A stretch of 64,000 nt of DNA from Iodobacter fluviatilis. Lineage in GTDB: Bacteria > Pseudomonadota > Gammaproteobacteria > Burkholderiales > Chitinibacteraceae. The position numbers and the translations under genes were made by a program. The stretch's first letter is position 1, and every line of letters begins with the position of its first letter. The stretch lies in the NCBI RefSeq assembly GCF_900451195.1, contig NZ_UGHR01000001.1:806001-870000 (forward strand), written 5' to 3'. A model generated the notes under the pieces. It worked only from the letters and a program-made list of their open reading frames with translations, did no database searches and was not told the origin of the DNA. Positions 8,118 through 16,497 of the stretch are shown piece by piece.

Positions 8118-8879
8118 ATGTGCCAGCTACTCGGTATGAATTGCAATGTGCCTACCGACATTGTGTTTTCTTTTGAAGGGTTCCGGCGTCGTGGCGGGCT
8201 GACAGATCATCATTCTGATGGCTGGGGAATTGCTTTTTTTGAAGGCGATGGCTGCCGCATGTTTCTGGATTATCTGCCTTCGGCCAGCTCACCTATTGCT
8301 GATCTGGTGCGTGCCTATCCGATTAAATCCACCAATGTGATTGCCCATATTCGCAAGGCCACGCAGGGGCAGATTAGCCTAGCTAATACTCACCCATTTC
8401 GCCGAGAGCTATGGGGGCGTTACTGGATTTTTGCACATAATGGCAATTTGCCAGAACGGCCAGATTTAAGCAGCAGCCGTTTTTTGCCGGTAGGTAATAC
8501 CGACAGTGAACATGCTTTTTGCTGGATTTTATCCGAGCTAAGTCAGCGCTTTGCAAGCTGCCCACCTTTGCCCGTTTTAAAGCAAGCTTTGGCTGAGTTG
8601 GCTAAGCCGCTGATGGCGGTTGGCACTTTTAATTTTTTACTTTCTGATGGCAGCGCCTTATTTGCCCATTGCAGCACTGATCTGCATTACATCGTACGCA
8701 AAGCGCCTTTTGCGTTGGCGCATTTAAATGATACCGATGTAAGTGTGGATTTTTCTGAAGTCACCACACAAAACGACCGGGTCGCCGTCATTGCCACCCA
8801 GCCGCTAACCGATAATGAAACATGGACCAAAATGCAGCCGGGAGAGCTGCTGTGCTTTGTAGATGGAATGCCGGGGTAA
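8118..8879 (+). CDS. Class II glutamine amidotransferase (YafJ-like)
   Basis: The 253-residue protein starts with MCQLLGMN, where Cys2 would be the Ntn nucleophile after methionine removal. The motifs RGGLTDHHSDGWGIAFF, IAHIRKATQG and THPF...WIFAHNGNL form the glutaminase site of the GATase type 2 fold. No synthetase or isomerase domain follows, as in E. coli YafJ, so the ammonia acceptor is unknown. The start is supported by an AAGG about 5-8 bases upstream and by the need for Cys at position 2. Confidence 0.88.
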   Translation: MCQLLGMNCNVPTDIVFSFEGFRRRGGLTDHHSDGWGIAFFEGDGCRMFLDYLPSASSPIADLVRAYPIKSTNVIAHIRKATQGQISLANTHPFRRELWGRYWIFAHNGNLPERPDLSSSRFLPVGNTDSEHAFCWILSELSQRFASCPPLPVLKQALAELAKPLMAVGTFNFLLSDGSALFAHCSTDLHYIVRKAPFALAHLNDTDVSVDFSEVTTQNDRVAVIATQPLTDNETWTKMQPGELLCFVDGMPG

Positions 8880-8880
8880 G

Positions 8881-9130
8881 AAATCCCCCTCGAGTCCTTT
8901 TTTACAAAGGAGAAGCTGCAGCGCTGAAGTGGCGAATGGGCATAAGCATCTACATAAGTTTGATGTGTTTATTCCCCCCTTTGAAAAAGGGGGGCTAGGG
9001 GGGATTTGCAGTTGACGCTGAGCTTAAATAAGCAAAAAACCAAAGGAAAATCCCCCTCAATCCCCCTTTTACAAAGGGGGAAGCAAAACCAATACCTTAA
9101 GTGAACGGTATTAGGGGCTAGGGGGGATTT
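8881..9130. repeat. Cluster of family-A palindromic repeats (three units and one half unit)
   Basis: Units lie at 8881-8912 (degenerate), 8972-9007, 9048-9082 and a right half at 9111-9130. The full unit is an imperfect palindrome: an AAATCCCCCC arm, TAGCCCCCC, then TTTTACAAAGGGGGG and AA. Units 8972-9007 and 9048-9082 face each other around a 40-nt spacer. Read on the minus strand, that spacer resembles the sequence next to the family-A units at 27197-27721 and 31201. No gene is seen in this gap between the amidotransferase and recD. Confidence 0.85.
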
Positions 9131-9134
9131 AGCG

Positions 9135-10850
9135 CTACCTCAACGCCGCCGCCAATCCACTTTGCCGAATCGATTGTTTGGCAATGGCTTTGCTCAGCAC
9201 TTCATTGCTGCCCCAAATCTCTACCTTTTTCTTGGCGCGGGTAAGGCCGGTGTAGATTAGGCTGCGGCTGAGCAGTTCGTGCGGCTTCTCTAGTAAGCCT
9301 GGCAGTAATAAAATCACTTCGTCAAATTCTGAGCCTTGGCTTTTGTGTACCGTAAGGGCCAGTGCGGTTTCATGAGCGGGCAGGCGGGCGGGGCTGAACC
9401 AGCGCAGGGTGTTGCCTTCGCCTTTAAAGGCCACGCGGGGCGCGCCGTTTTCAATAAAAGTCAGGCCGATATCGCCGTTATAGAGCTGCACGCCGTAATC
9501 ATTTTGGGTGATTAACACCGGGCGGCCCGCATACCAGAGGCTGTTTTCGGGGATGAAATTTCTGGCCTGCCAGTGTGCTTCTAACTGCTGATTCACCCCC
9601 ATCACTCCTGCAGGGCCTTCGCGTAAAGCCGTCAGCACGCGGAAGGTATCGAAGGCGGCAAAAGCGGCCTCCACATTGCCTGCCTGTACGGCTTGCCAGT
9701 AGGCTGCATAACCCTGATCGCAGCGGGTGAGCAGTGTTTTGCTATTGGGCTGCCAGCCGAGTTCTGTTTCTGCCTCGGCAAATAAATCATCCGGCTGCAA
9801 GAGTGCCAATGCGCCCTTGGCGTCGCCAGAATTCACCAAACTTGCCAGCTTGCCAATGCCGCCGCCTGCGGCAAAGCGGTGGCTGTGTTCTAAATTCATC
9901 ACTGAATTGCCCACACTGCTGGCTGGGGCTTTACTGCTTGCAATCTCCACCCCCGTAGCACTTTTGAGTGCTTGAATAAAATCGGCACTGGGCGATTTTA
10001 GGCTGCACAGCTCGGCAAATACCGCACCGGCATCTACCGCATCCAGCTGATCTTTGTCCCCCAGTAAAATCAAGCGGGCATGGGCGGGCAGGGCCTCCAC
10101 CAGCTGGGCCATTAAGGCCAGATCGATCATCGATGCTTCATCCACCACCAGCACATCCAGCGCCAGTGGATGAGCGGCATGATGCTTGAAACTGCCATCG
10201 GGTCTCGGCCCCAGTAAGCGGTGCAGGGTAGATGCGGTTTCTGGGATGACGGCCAGCGTTTCGGGCGTGACAGCTAGGCTGGATTTTCTTTCCCGCACCG
10301 ATTCACTCATTCTGGCTGCAGCCTTACCGGTGGGCGCGGCCATTTTAATGCTTAGGGTGTTGTTTTCCATGATTTGCAAGGCGGCCAGAATACGCAGCAC
10401 GGTGGTGGTTTTACCCGTGCCCGGCCCGCCGGAAATCACCGTTAGCTTTTGCATCACCGCTGCTGCGGCAGCTACTTTTTGCAAATCTGGCTGAATGCTG
10501 GATGCAGGGAATAATTCATCCAGTAGTGTGGCTAGCTTAGCTAAATCCACATCACAGCGTTCACCAGCCAGTTGCCGCAAACGCTTGGCCAGCTGCGATT
10601 CATACCACCAATAGCGGGTGAGATAGAGCCGGTCTTTATCCTGTGTGAGCGGCTTAAACTCGCCCGGCCTGCCGATTAAGGGGCTGCTCAGCGGCGCAGC
10701 TTTAATACAACTATGCCCCGCCGCCAGTGCCGCGCACAGCTTGGCGAGGGTGGCGTTCAGCTCATCCGATTGTGGCCCGCAAAGGCGCTCAAAACTACGG
10801 CTTAATTCAAAGGCAAAATCGGGCATGGAGGTCTCTTTGAAGCTGAACAA
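9135..10850 (-). CDS. recD: Exodeoxyribonuclease V alpha subunit RecD
   Basis: RecD is the fast 5'-3' helicase of RecBCD, acting in double-strand break repair and degradation of linear DNA. Walker A (GGPGTGKTTTV, about residue 141), Walker B (VDEASMIDLALMAQL) and the C-terminal motif VI region LTVHKSQGSEFDEVILLLP are all present. The protein, 571 residues, is close to E. coli RecD (608). A second ATG at 10824-10826 (MPDFAFELSR) would remove eight residues. In this locus it is downstream of the exonuclease gene and recB and separated from them by family-B repeats rather than overlapping them as is usual. Confidence 0.92.
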   Translation of the reverse strand: MFSFKETSMPDFAFELSRSFERLCGPQSDELNATLAKLCAALAAGHSCIKAAPLSSPLIGRPGEFKPLTQDKDRLYLTRYWWYESQLAKRLRQLAGERCDVDLAKLATLLDELFPASSIQPDLQKVAAAAAVMQKLTVISGGPGTGKTTTVLRILAALQIMENNTLSIKMAAPTGKAAARMSESVRERKSSLAVTPETLAVIPETASTLHRLLGPRPDGSFKHHAAHPLALDVLVVDEASMIDLALMAQLVEALPAHARLILLGDKDQLDAVDAGAVFAELCSLKSPSADFIQALKSATGVEIASSKAPASSVGNSVMNLEHSHRFAAGGGIGKLASLVNSGDAKGALALLQPDDLFAEAETELGWQPNSKTLLTRCDQGYAAYWQAVQAGNVEAAFAAFDTFRVLTALREGPAGVMGVNQQLEAHWQARNFIPENSLWYAGRPVLITQNDYGVQLYNGDIGLTFIENGAPRVAFKGEGNTLRWFSPARLPAHETALALTVHKSQGSEFDEVILLLPGLLEKPHELLSRSLIYTGLTRAKKKVEIWGSNEVLSKAIAKQSIRQSGLAAALR

Positions 10851-10867
10851 ATATTAAAAACTGCAGG

Positions 10868-11000
10868 AAAAACCAAATCTTGAACCACTTCGACCCCAGA
10901 GAGCACGGAGTTTCACAGATAAAACCTTTAAGCGTTTTTATAGGTTTTCTCCTTGGTCCTCTGTGTTCTCCTTTCCTCCGTGGTTAAAGATTTGGGTTTT
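10868..11000. repeat. Family-B repeat, copy 1 (complete)
   Basis: A left arm related to AACCCAAATCTTGAACCAC plus CAGAG...CACGGAG and a right arm that is its near complement (TTTTCTCC...TCTGTG...TTTGGGTTTT) flank a variable centre. Sits between recD and the exonuclease gene. Confidence 0.75.
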
Positions 11001-11017
11001 GTCTTTTTCTGTGGCGA

Positions 11018-11641
11018 TTAGTTGTTGTTTTGCTTATTTAAAAGCTCCGGCACTTTGGCGGCGGCTGTTTTGCTGATTTTTTCCAGCAGGGCTAAATCAA
11101 TCTGCTGCATTTTGCAGGTTTTAGCCAGGTGCTGGGCAATATGGATCAGCAAATGGGCGGAGACTTCTGCGTCGGCTTCGGCCCTGTGGGCGGTGCCTTG
11201 AAAGCGTATGCCCAGGCTTGCTGCTAGGGTGGCAAGTTTGTAATTGCTCATGCCGGGGAATAAACGGCGCGATAGTTTGAGCGTGCAGTGCAGGCCTTGG
11301 TATTGCGGCAATAGATTGAGGCGCTGGCTTTCCGCCAATAGAAACTTCGCGTCAAAGCTGGCGTTGTGTGCCGACAGCGCGTCGCTACCGATAAATTCGA
11401 TCAGCGCTGGAACCACCTCGCTGGCAGGCGGTGCCTTGTTGACCATGGCTTGGCTGATGCCGGTGAGCTGGGTAATAAAGTAGGGGATACGCACACCGCA
11501 ATTGACTAGGGAGACAAAGCGATCAGTAATCTGCCCGTCAACAATCCGCAGCGCAGCTACTTCTGTGATGCGATCTGTACTGCTGCTGATGCCGGTGGCT
11601 TCAAAATCCAGCATCACGATAGGGCGGTTGAATGAAATCAT
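11018..11641 (-). CDS. DnaQ-like 3'-5' exonuclease
   Basis: The 207-residue protein is a stand-alone DEDDh exonuclease domain. Exo I is LDFEATGI (Asp12, Glu14), Exo II is in LSAHNASFDAKFL, and Exo III is AHRAEADAEV, with the catalytic His and Asp. It resembles the PolC/epsilon proofreading domain, but polymerase association cannot be shown. Its place between recB and recD suggests a role in DNA end processing, although repeats on both sides make a shared operon uncertain. Start at 11641; no strong ribosome-binding site is seen. Confidence 0.87.
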   Translation of the reverse strand: MISFNRPIVMLDFEATGISSSTDRITEVAALRIVDGQITDRFVSLVNCGVRIPYFITQLTGISQAMVNKAPPASEVVPALIEFIGSDALSAHNASFDAKFLLAESQRLNLLPQYQGLHCTLKLSRRLFPGMSNYKLATLAASLGIRFQGTAHRAEADAEVSAHLLIHIAQHLAKTCKMQQIDLALLEKISKTAAAKVPELLNKQNNN

Positions 11642-11681
11642 GGGGTCTTTTAAATAGCTATTTTGGTTTGTGTACGATGGT

Positions 11682-11796
11682 TACATCTTGAACCACAGAG
11701 AGCACAGAGGACACAGAGTTTCACGGAGAAAACGATAGATTCTATGGATTTCTCTGTGGCCTCTGTGTTCTCGTTTTACTCTGTGGTTCAAGGTTT
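11682..11796. repeat. Family-B repeat, copy 2 (complete)
   Basis: Left arm CTTGAACCACAGAGAGCACAG and right arm CTCTGTGGTTCAAGGTTT are near complements around an AT-rich centre. Lies between recB and the exonuclease gene. Confidence 0.75.
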
Positions 11797-11871
11797 AGCT
11801 CTCTATCAAGGCTAACTGAAGCATCTTGCTAATCAGGTAATTCCTTATGCTTTTTTCTGTGTCTACAGGTT

Positions 11872-14800
11872 TTAGGTTTTTGCAGCATTCCCCATCAACG
11901 CCACTTCAATATCATCTAGCAATTCCATGCTTGGTTTGCTGAAGTACACGCCGTTTTGCCCGTCTTGTTTGCCTAGTCCGCGCATAAATAGGTAGTACAC
12001 GCCGCCGAATTGATCGTCGCTAAAGTTGGGCAGGCGCTGGCGTAGGAAGCGGCGAACTGCTGCCGAGTAGATCAGGTATTGCAGATAATAGTGGTGCTGG
12101 GCCATGGCGGGGATGAGCTTGGCGGGGGCATAGTCGGCTAGGCTATTGCCCAGCCAATTGCTTTTGTAATCCAGCACGTAAAAGCTGTTATCAAATTCAA
12201 ACACCAGATCGATAAAGCCTCTTAAAAAGCCGTTGATATGGAAGAAATCCAGTGTGCTGGCGGCGGCTCGAAACTCAGGCGGCAGCGATGGATGTTGCAG
12301 CGCTGCAATCAGGCGTTCGGGCTGGCAGTGGCTCACGCTATAGGTGAATTCCATTTCGGGCACGCGGTTTTTCGGCGGGATGCTGGCTAAGGTCAGCGTC
12401 TTGCCATTGAGGCGCGCCGACACGGTGTCTCTCACCATCTGGCTGACGACCTCTGACCAATGCTCAGGGATACCGTGGTGCTCTAGCGCTTTGGCGGTGG
12501 TGGCGGGCAGCATATCTGCATCCTGCCAGTCCCATTCTTCTAAAATAGCGTGTAGGCAAGTACCGGCCACGGTGGCGGGGGCTTCTCTTTCTGGGAAGCT
12601 AAATACCGATCTGCCTTCGGGGGCTGCAGATGAATCGGCTTCCGGCGCATTGCTGGCGCTGTCTCTATCTGGCCCTTCGGAATGATTGTGCGCGGTCATG
12701 CCAGAAAAGCTGGCAACCCGCCATGTAGGATAGAGTTTTTTTCCAAGGTAGGGCTTAAACACCAGTGGCTCAGTTGGGGTGGTTTTCAGGCCGGTTCGTG
12801 CTCCGCTGGGGGCATCGTGCAGGGCAAAGACTTCTGGCTGTTGCTGGCACAGCGCCGTAATTTCGCCCAAGAGCGTTTCATGATCGTAAGCTTTTAGATG
12901 CTCTTTTTGCGCTTCCAATACATCGCCATGCTCTCCAGCTAGTGGATGCAGCAGCCAGGCCATGGCCGATTGCGAGAGGCCGTCGCTGATCGCCGAGCCA
13001 GCGGTGTTTTTTAAACCTACATTGCCCCAAACGATATAGCAGCGATTTCTGGCCCGGGTCAGGCCCACGTAAAGCAGGCGCAGTTTTTCTTCAAAGGCTT
13101 CCCGCTTGGCGCTGTCTTTATGCTCATCAAAATTTTCGCTGCCTAAATCCAGCCACGCTTTATTGTCCTGATGAAAACGCACCGCTTCGGTGTGCTTGCC
13201 CAGCAGTCGGCCATCCCATAAAAACGGGCAGAACACGATGGGATATTCAAGCCCCTTGCTGGCGTGCAGAGTCACAATGCGCACGCGGTCTTCATCGCTT
13301 TCTAGACGCAAAAGGGCTTCATCCCCTGCGTTTTTATTTTGGCGGCTAAACCACGCTAAGTGTTGCTCAAGACCCGTGGCTTTGTGCGCTTGTACTAGCT
13401 CGGCTAGTTGTAAAAGATTAGTCAGCCGCCGCTCGCCATCGGTCAAAGAAAGTAAGCGTTGCGCCACATTCAAGCCATCTAGCCCTTGGTATTCCAGCCA
13501 TTCTCTGAACATCGGAATAAAACCCTGTGTTTGCCAGAGTTTTTTCCAATGGGCAAAGGCATCGGCAATCTGGTCCCAGCCATTGATTTCGAGGCGCAGC
13601 AGGGTAGCTGCATTGTTGCCGAGCAGCGTGCTGATCAGCGCGGCGCGCACCAGTCCCTGATTGGCTGGCTCACTCATCGCGGCCAATACCGTGTAAAGCT
13701 CTACGGCTTCTTGCGATTCCCAAACGCTGTCTCTTACCCGCAGCACGCTGGGCACGCCCAGCAGGGTAAGCGCATCCTGCATGGCTTTGGCCCGAAAACG
13801 ATCAGGCACCAACACGGCCATATCGCCGCCCGAGAGTGGCGTATCAGCCAGCCTGGCTTTGCCTTCCCCTGCTAAGCGCAGCAGCCTTTCGATTTCTTGT
13901 GCGGTGATTTGGGCGGCTAAGTGATTGGCGGTTTCTTTGGGCCAGCTGATTTGCACGCCTTTTTCTGAGACGCTTTCAGGCTCGGGCAAAAACTGAAAGC
14001 GAAAAGGGGCGCTCTTGATATCAGCCGTGTCATTCTCGCCATCAACTATCAATTCTGGCCGGGGTTTACTCGCTGCTTTTACTGCACTAAAGCTGACATG
14101 TGGATCAACAAAAGCCTCGCTTGGCCGCTCGAACAGGGTATTTACTGCGGTGACTAAAGCGGGCACCGAGCGCTGATTGGTGTCCAAGCTTTCTTTGGCA
14201 TCGACTAAGGCTTCGGCCTGGTGATAGGCATGAATATCCGCGCCGCGAAAGCTATAAATCGCCTGCTTAGGGTCGCCCACTAAAAACAGCGGCGTGCTGC
14301 CATCGGCAAATACGCGGGAGAAAATATCGTACTGGATGCCATCGGTATCCTGAAACTCATCAATCAGCGCGGCTTTGTAGCGGCGGCGCATGGCCATGGC
14401 CAAGCGCTCGCCGCCCTCTGCGCTTAGGCCTTGCCACACGCGCAGCAATAGATCGTTAAAAGAGAGTTGCTGACGGCGGGCTAGGCGCTCGGGCAGCTCG
14501 ATATCGCAACGGCGGCGCAGCTCGGCCAGGCCTTGTTTTTGCCGCAAAGCGCAAGCGGTGCTCAGATCGTTGATTAGGCCAGCCAGCAATTCCACCGCAT
14601 CAAAAAAAGCGTGTTCAGGCGGCGATTTGCCCTTGGCGGTGCCACCGATGAGCTTACTGCTGCTGAGTTTGATCAGCTCCTTGCTGTCGATATCCTGCCA
14701 GCCGCCATTGCCCGCGATATGGTCATCAATCAGTAAAAAGACTTTTTCTAATTGCTCTGGCTTATAGCTGGTTTGCTTTAAGGCCTTGCTGGCAGACAGC

Positions 14801-15516
14801 CCCAGCAACATTTCCTTAATGACAGCTGAATGCTCACTCCATAGCTGGCGGTAGTTTTCTATGGCGGGTGGCAGTGCAGCACTGAGCGCAGCAGTATCGG
14901 CAGCGATGCCCAGCTCCACGGTATGCAGCAGCGGCTGGCCTAAATGGCCATAAACCACCCGCAGCCATTCTTCTGGGCTGGCTTTACTTTTAAGTAAGTA
15001 TTCGGTGTAAATGGCGTCGCTTGGGTAAACCTGCTCACGCCAAAAGTCTGCGGCAATTTCATCCAGCACTGGGCCAGTATCGCTGAGGATTTCCATACCA
15101 AAATCAGCGCCGCTTTCAAAGGCAGATTGGATAAGCACCCGCTGGCAAAAAGCGTGAATGGTATGAATCGCCGCCTCATCAAGGCTGGCAATGGCGCGCT
15201 GCAAGCGGCGCATCACCTCTGTGCGCCGATCCGCGTGTTGAATTAGCAGCTGCTCACAAAATGGATCGAGTGCTTCTTCCCCCTCGAAAGATTCCAACAC
15301 CTCGGCCAGCCGCCCACGGATGCGATCACGCAGCTCGGCGGTGGCGGCCTCGGTAAAGGTGACCACCAAAATCTCTGGCACTTTTAAGCCGTGCTCAATC
15401 ACTAGACGAGTATATAAGCCCGTAATCGTCCAAGTCTTCCCCGTCCCCGCGCTGGCCTCAATCATATGCGGGCCGGCTAAGGGCATCTCAAACAGATTTA
15501 AGGGGCGAAGATTCAT
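11872..15516 (-). CDS. recB: Exodeoxyribonuclease V beta subunit RecB
   Basis: RecB is the 3'-5' helicase and sole nuclease of RecBCD. Walker A (ASAGTGKT, residues 21-28), Walker B LIDEFQDTDGIQYDIF, the UvrD-type motif VTLHASKGLEYPIVF and the C-terminal nuclease site FYVLDYKSNWLG (around residue 1110, with Asp and Lys of the D-x-K motif) are present. Length, 1214 residues, is normal. recC is not found on the upstream side, where the gene is followed by family-A repeats and a DUF559 gene; recC must be elsewhere or lost. Confidence 0.95.
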   Translation of the reverse strand: MNLRPLNLFEMPLAGPHMIEASAGTGKTWTITGLYTRLVIEHGLKVPEILVVTFTEAATAELRDRIRGRLAEVLESFEGEEALDPFCEQLLIQHADRRTEVMRRLQRAIASLDEAAIHTIHAFCQRVLIQSAFESGADFGMEILSDTGPVLDEIAADFWREQVYPSDAIYTEYLLKSKASPEEWLRVVYGHLGQPLLHTVELGIAADTAALSAALPPAIENYRQLWSEHSAVIKEMLLGLSASKALKQTSYKPEQLEKVFLLIDDHIAGNGGWQDIDSKELIKLSSSKLIGGTAKGKSPPEHAFFDAVELLAGLINDLSTACALRQKQGLAELRRRCDIELPERLARRQQLSFNDLLLRVWQGLSAEGGERLAMAMRRRYKAALIDEFQDTDGIQYDIFSRVFADGSTPLFLVGDPKQAIYSFRGADIHAYHQAEALVDAKESLDTNQRSVPALVTAVNTLFERPSEAFVDPHVSFSAVKAASKPRPELIVDGENDTADIKSAPFRFQFLPEPESVSEKGVQISWPKETANHLAAQITAQEIERLLRLAGEGKARLADTPLSGGDMAVLVPDRFRAKAMQDALTLLGVPSVLRVRDSVWESQEAVELYTVLAAMSEPANQGLVRAALISTLLGNNAATLLRLEINGWDQIADAFAHWKKLWQTQGFIPMFREWLEYQGLDGLNVAQRLLSLTDGERRLTNLLQLAELVQAHKATGLEQHLAWFSRQNKNAGDEALLRLESDEDRVRIVTLHASKGLEYPIVFCPFLWDGRLLGKHTEAVRFHQDNKAWLDLGSENFDEHKDSAKREAFEEKLRLLYVGLTRARNRCYIVWGNVGLKNTAGSAISDGLSQSAMAWLLHPLAGEHGDVLEAQKEHLKAYDHETLLGEITALCQQQPEVFALHDAPSGARTGLKTTPTEPLVFKPYLGKKLYPTWRVASFSGMTAHNHSEGPDRDSASNAPEADSSAAPEGRSVFSFPEREAPATVAGTCLHAILEEWDWQDADMLPATTAKALEHHGIPEHWSEVVSQMVRDTVSARLNGKTLTLASIPPKNRVPEMEFTYSVSHCQPERLIAALQHPSLPPEFRAAASTLDFFHINGFLRGFIDLVFEFDNSFYVLDYKSNWLGNSLADYAPAKLIPAMAQHHYYLQYLIYSAAVRRFLRQRLPNFSDDQFGGVYYLFMRGLGKQDGQNGVYFSKPSMELLDDIEVALMGNAAKT

Positions 15517-15589
15517 GGGTATTCCAGAAGGGGCGGAGGATGAGCGGTAAGGGGATTATAAAGGCTCAGCCTGACTTGGTGATGAAGCT

Positions 15590-15680
15590 GAGTGATATCT
15601 TTGGGGGCTTAGAACTGCAGTTGAAAGGCAAATCCCCCCTTACCCCCCTTTTTCAAAGGGGGGTAAAAGCTAAGGGCATG
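15590..15680 (+). pseudogene. 3' remnant of a second DUF559 gene, ending in a family-A repeat
   Basis: One plus-strand frame here reads TAVERQIPPYPPFSKGGKS and stop, almost the same as the end of the intact DUF559 gene downstream (DTVERQIPPCPPFSKGGKT). Upstream of this the frame contains a stop and the similarity fades, so it is a fragment. The family-A unit within it is 15630-15666. Confidence 0.55.
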
Positions 15681-15767
15681 AAGAGGCTAAATAGTGATTT
15701 GCTTCTTTTATCTTCAAAAAGGCCAAGCTCGACTTGCTTAACTTAAATATGATTAAGAATGATTTCA

Positions 15768-15803
15768 TTCCCCCCTTTGCAAAAGGGGGCTAGGGGGGAT
15801 TTT
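15768..15803 (+). repeat. Family-A palindrome upstream of DUF559 gene
   Basis: TTCCCCCCTTTG...GGGGGCTAGGGGGGATTTT. Its right end directly abuts the TTG start codon of the DUF559 gene, and its AGGGGGG lies at the right distance to act as a Shine-Dalgarno sequence. Confidence 0.85.
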
Positions 15804-16197
15804 GCAACCATATAAATCAGGCTTGAAACCATTCTCCCAAGCGCTGCGCAAGCATATGACTGATGCGGAACAATTGCTTTGGTCAAGGCTGCGCCGCAAA
15901 CAGCTGCTGGGTGTGCAGTTTTATCGGCAAAAACCTTTGGCGGGTTTTATTGTGGATTTTTATTCTGCTGCGGCCAGTCTGGTGATTGAGCTGGATGGTT
16001 CTCAGCATTTTGAAGCTGGGCATCAGGCAAATGATAAAGAAAGAGATCAGCAGCTGGCGGCAATGGGCTTATTGGTATTGCGGTTTGATAACAAACAGGT
16101 TCTACAAGAATTAGACGAAGTGATGCAGGTGATTTTTGATACGGTTGAAAGGCAAATCCCCCCTTGCCCCCCTTTTTCAAAGGGGGGTAAAACCTAA
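15802..16197 (+). CDS. DUF559 endonuclease-like protein enclosed by family-A palindromes
   Basis: The 131-residue protein has the DUF559 pattern: KHMTDAEQLLWSRLRRKQLLGVQFYRQ, then FIVDFYSAAASLVIELDGSQH and a final LRFDNKQVLQ. This family is related to very-short-patch-repair (Vsr) and PD-(D/E)XK nucleases; the likely active-site residues are the Asp of IVDFY and the Glu-x-Asp of IELDG. Activity is unproven. The start is TTG at 15802, overlapping the upstream palindrome; an internal ATG at 15856 would drop 18 conserved-looking residues. The last 12 codons (IPPCPPFSKGGKT) are encoded by the downstream palindrome. Gene and repeats thus form one unit. Confidence 0.78.
   Translation: MQPYKSGLKPFSQALRKHMTDAEQLLWSRLRRKQLLGVQFYRQKPLAGFIVDFYSAAASLVIELDGSQHFEAGHQANDKERDQQLAAMGLLVLRFDNKQVLQELDEVMQVIFDTVERQIPPCPPFSKGGKT
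16154..16190 (-). repeat. Family-A palindrome forming the 3' end of the DUF559 gene
   Basis: AAATCCCCCCTTGCCCCCC...TTTCAAAGGGGGGTAA, in inverted orientation to the unit at 15768-15803. It is read through as the C-terminal codons of the DUF559 protein. Confidence 0.85.
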
Positions 16198-16454
16198 GGC
16201 AAGAAACGGCTCAAGTTTTTCTTTTTTTAAGGTGGGGCAAAGATTGATTTAATTGGCTTGAGCACTCCTAGGACTCAGAATGATGTTATTCCCTCTGGGG
16301 TAAAACCCAAGGCAAGAAACGGTTCAAGTTTTTCCTTTTTTAAGGAGGGATAAAGATTTATTCAATTGGCGTAAGTACTTCAATATTTCAGAATGATATT
16401 GTTCTCAGAATGATATTGTTCCCCCCTTTGCAAAAGGGGGGTTAGGGGGGATTT
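16198..16454. repeat. 113-bp tandem duplication and a further family-A unit
   Basis: GGCAAGAAACGG recurs at 16198 and 16311 with similar following sequence, giving an imperfect 113-bp tandem repeat. A 17-bp unit (CTCAGAATGATATTGTT type) is doubled at about 16388-16420. A complete family-A palindrome lies at 16419-16454, just before the AlkD-like gene. No coding gene is seen here. Confidence 0.65.
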
Positions 16455-16497
16455 GCAAGTCACTGAATCAGAGCTGAAAAATAAATAAAGAGGCCCT

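Noticed and set aside
15540..15746. Plus-strand frame of 68 codons beginning MSGKGIIKAQ
   Set aside because: Its body is the family-A unit read in a different frame from the DUF559 remnant and has no protein-like features.
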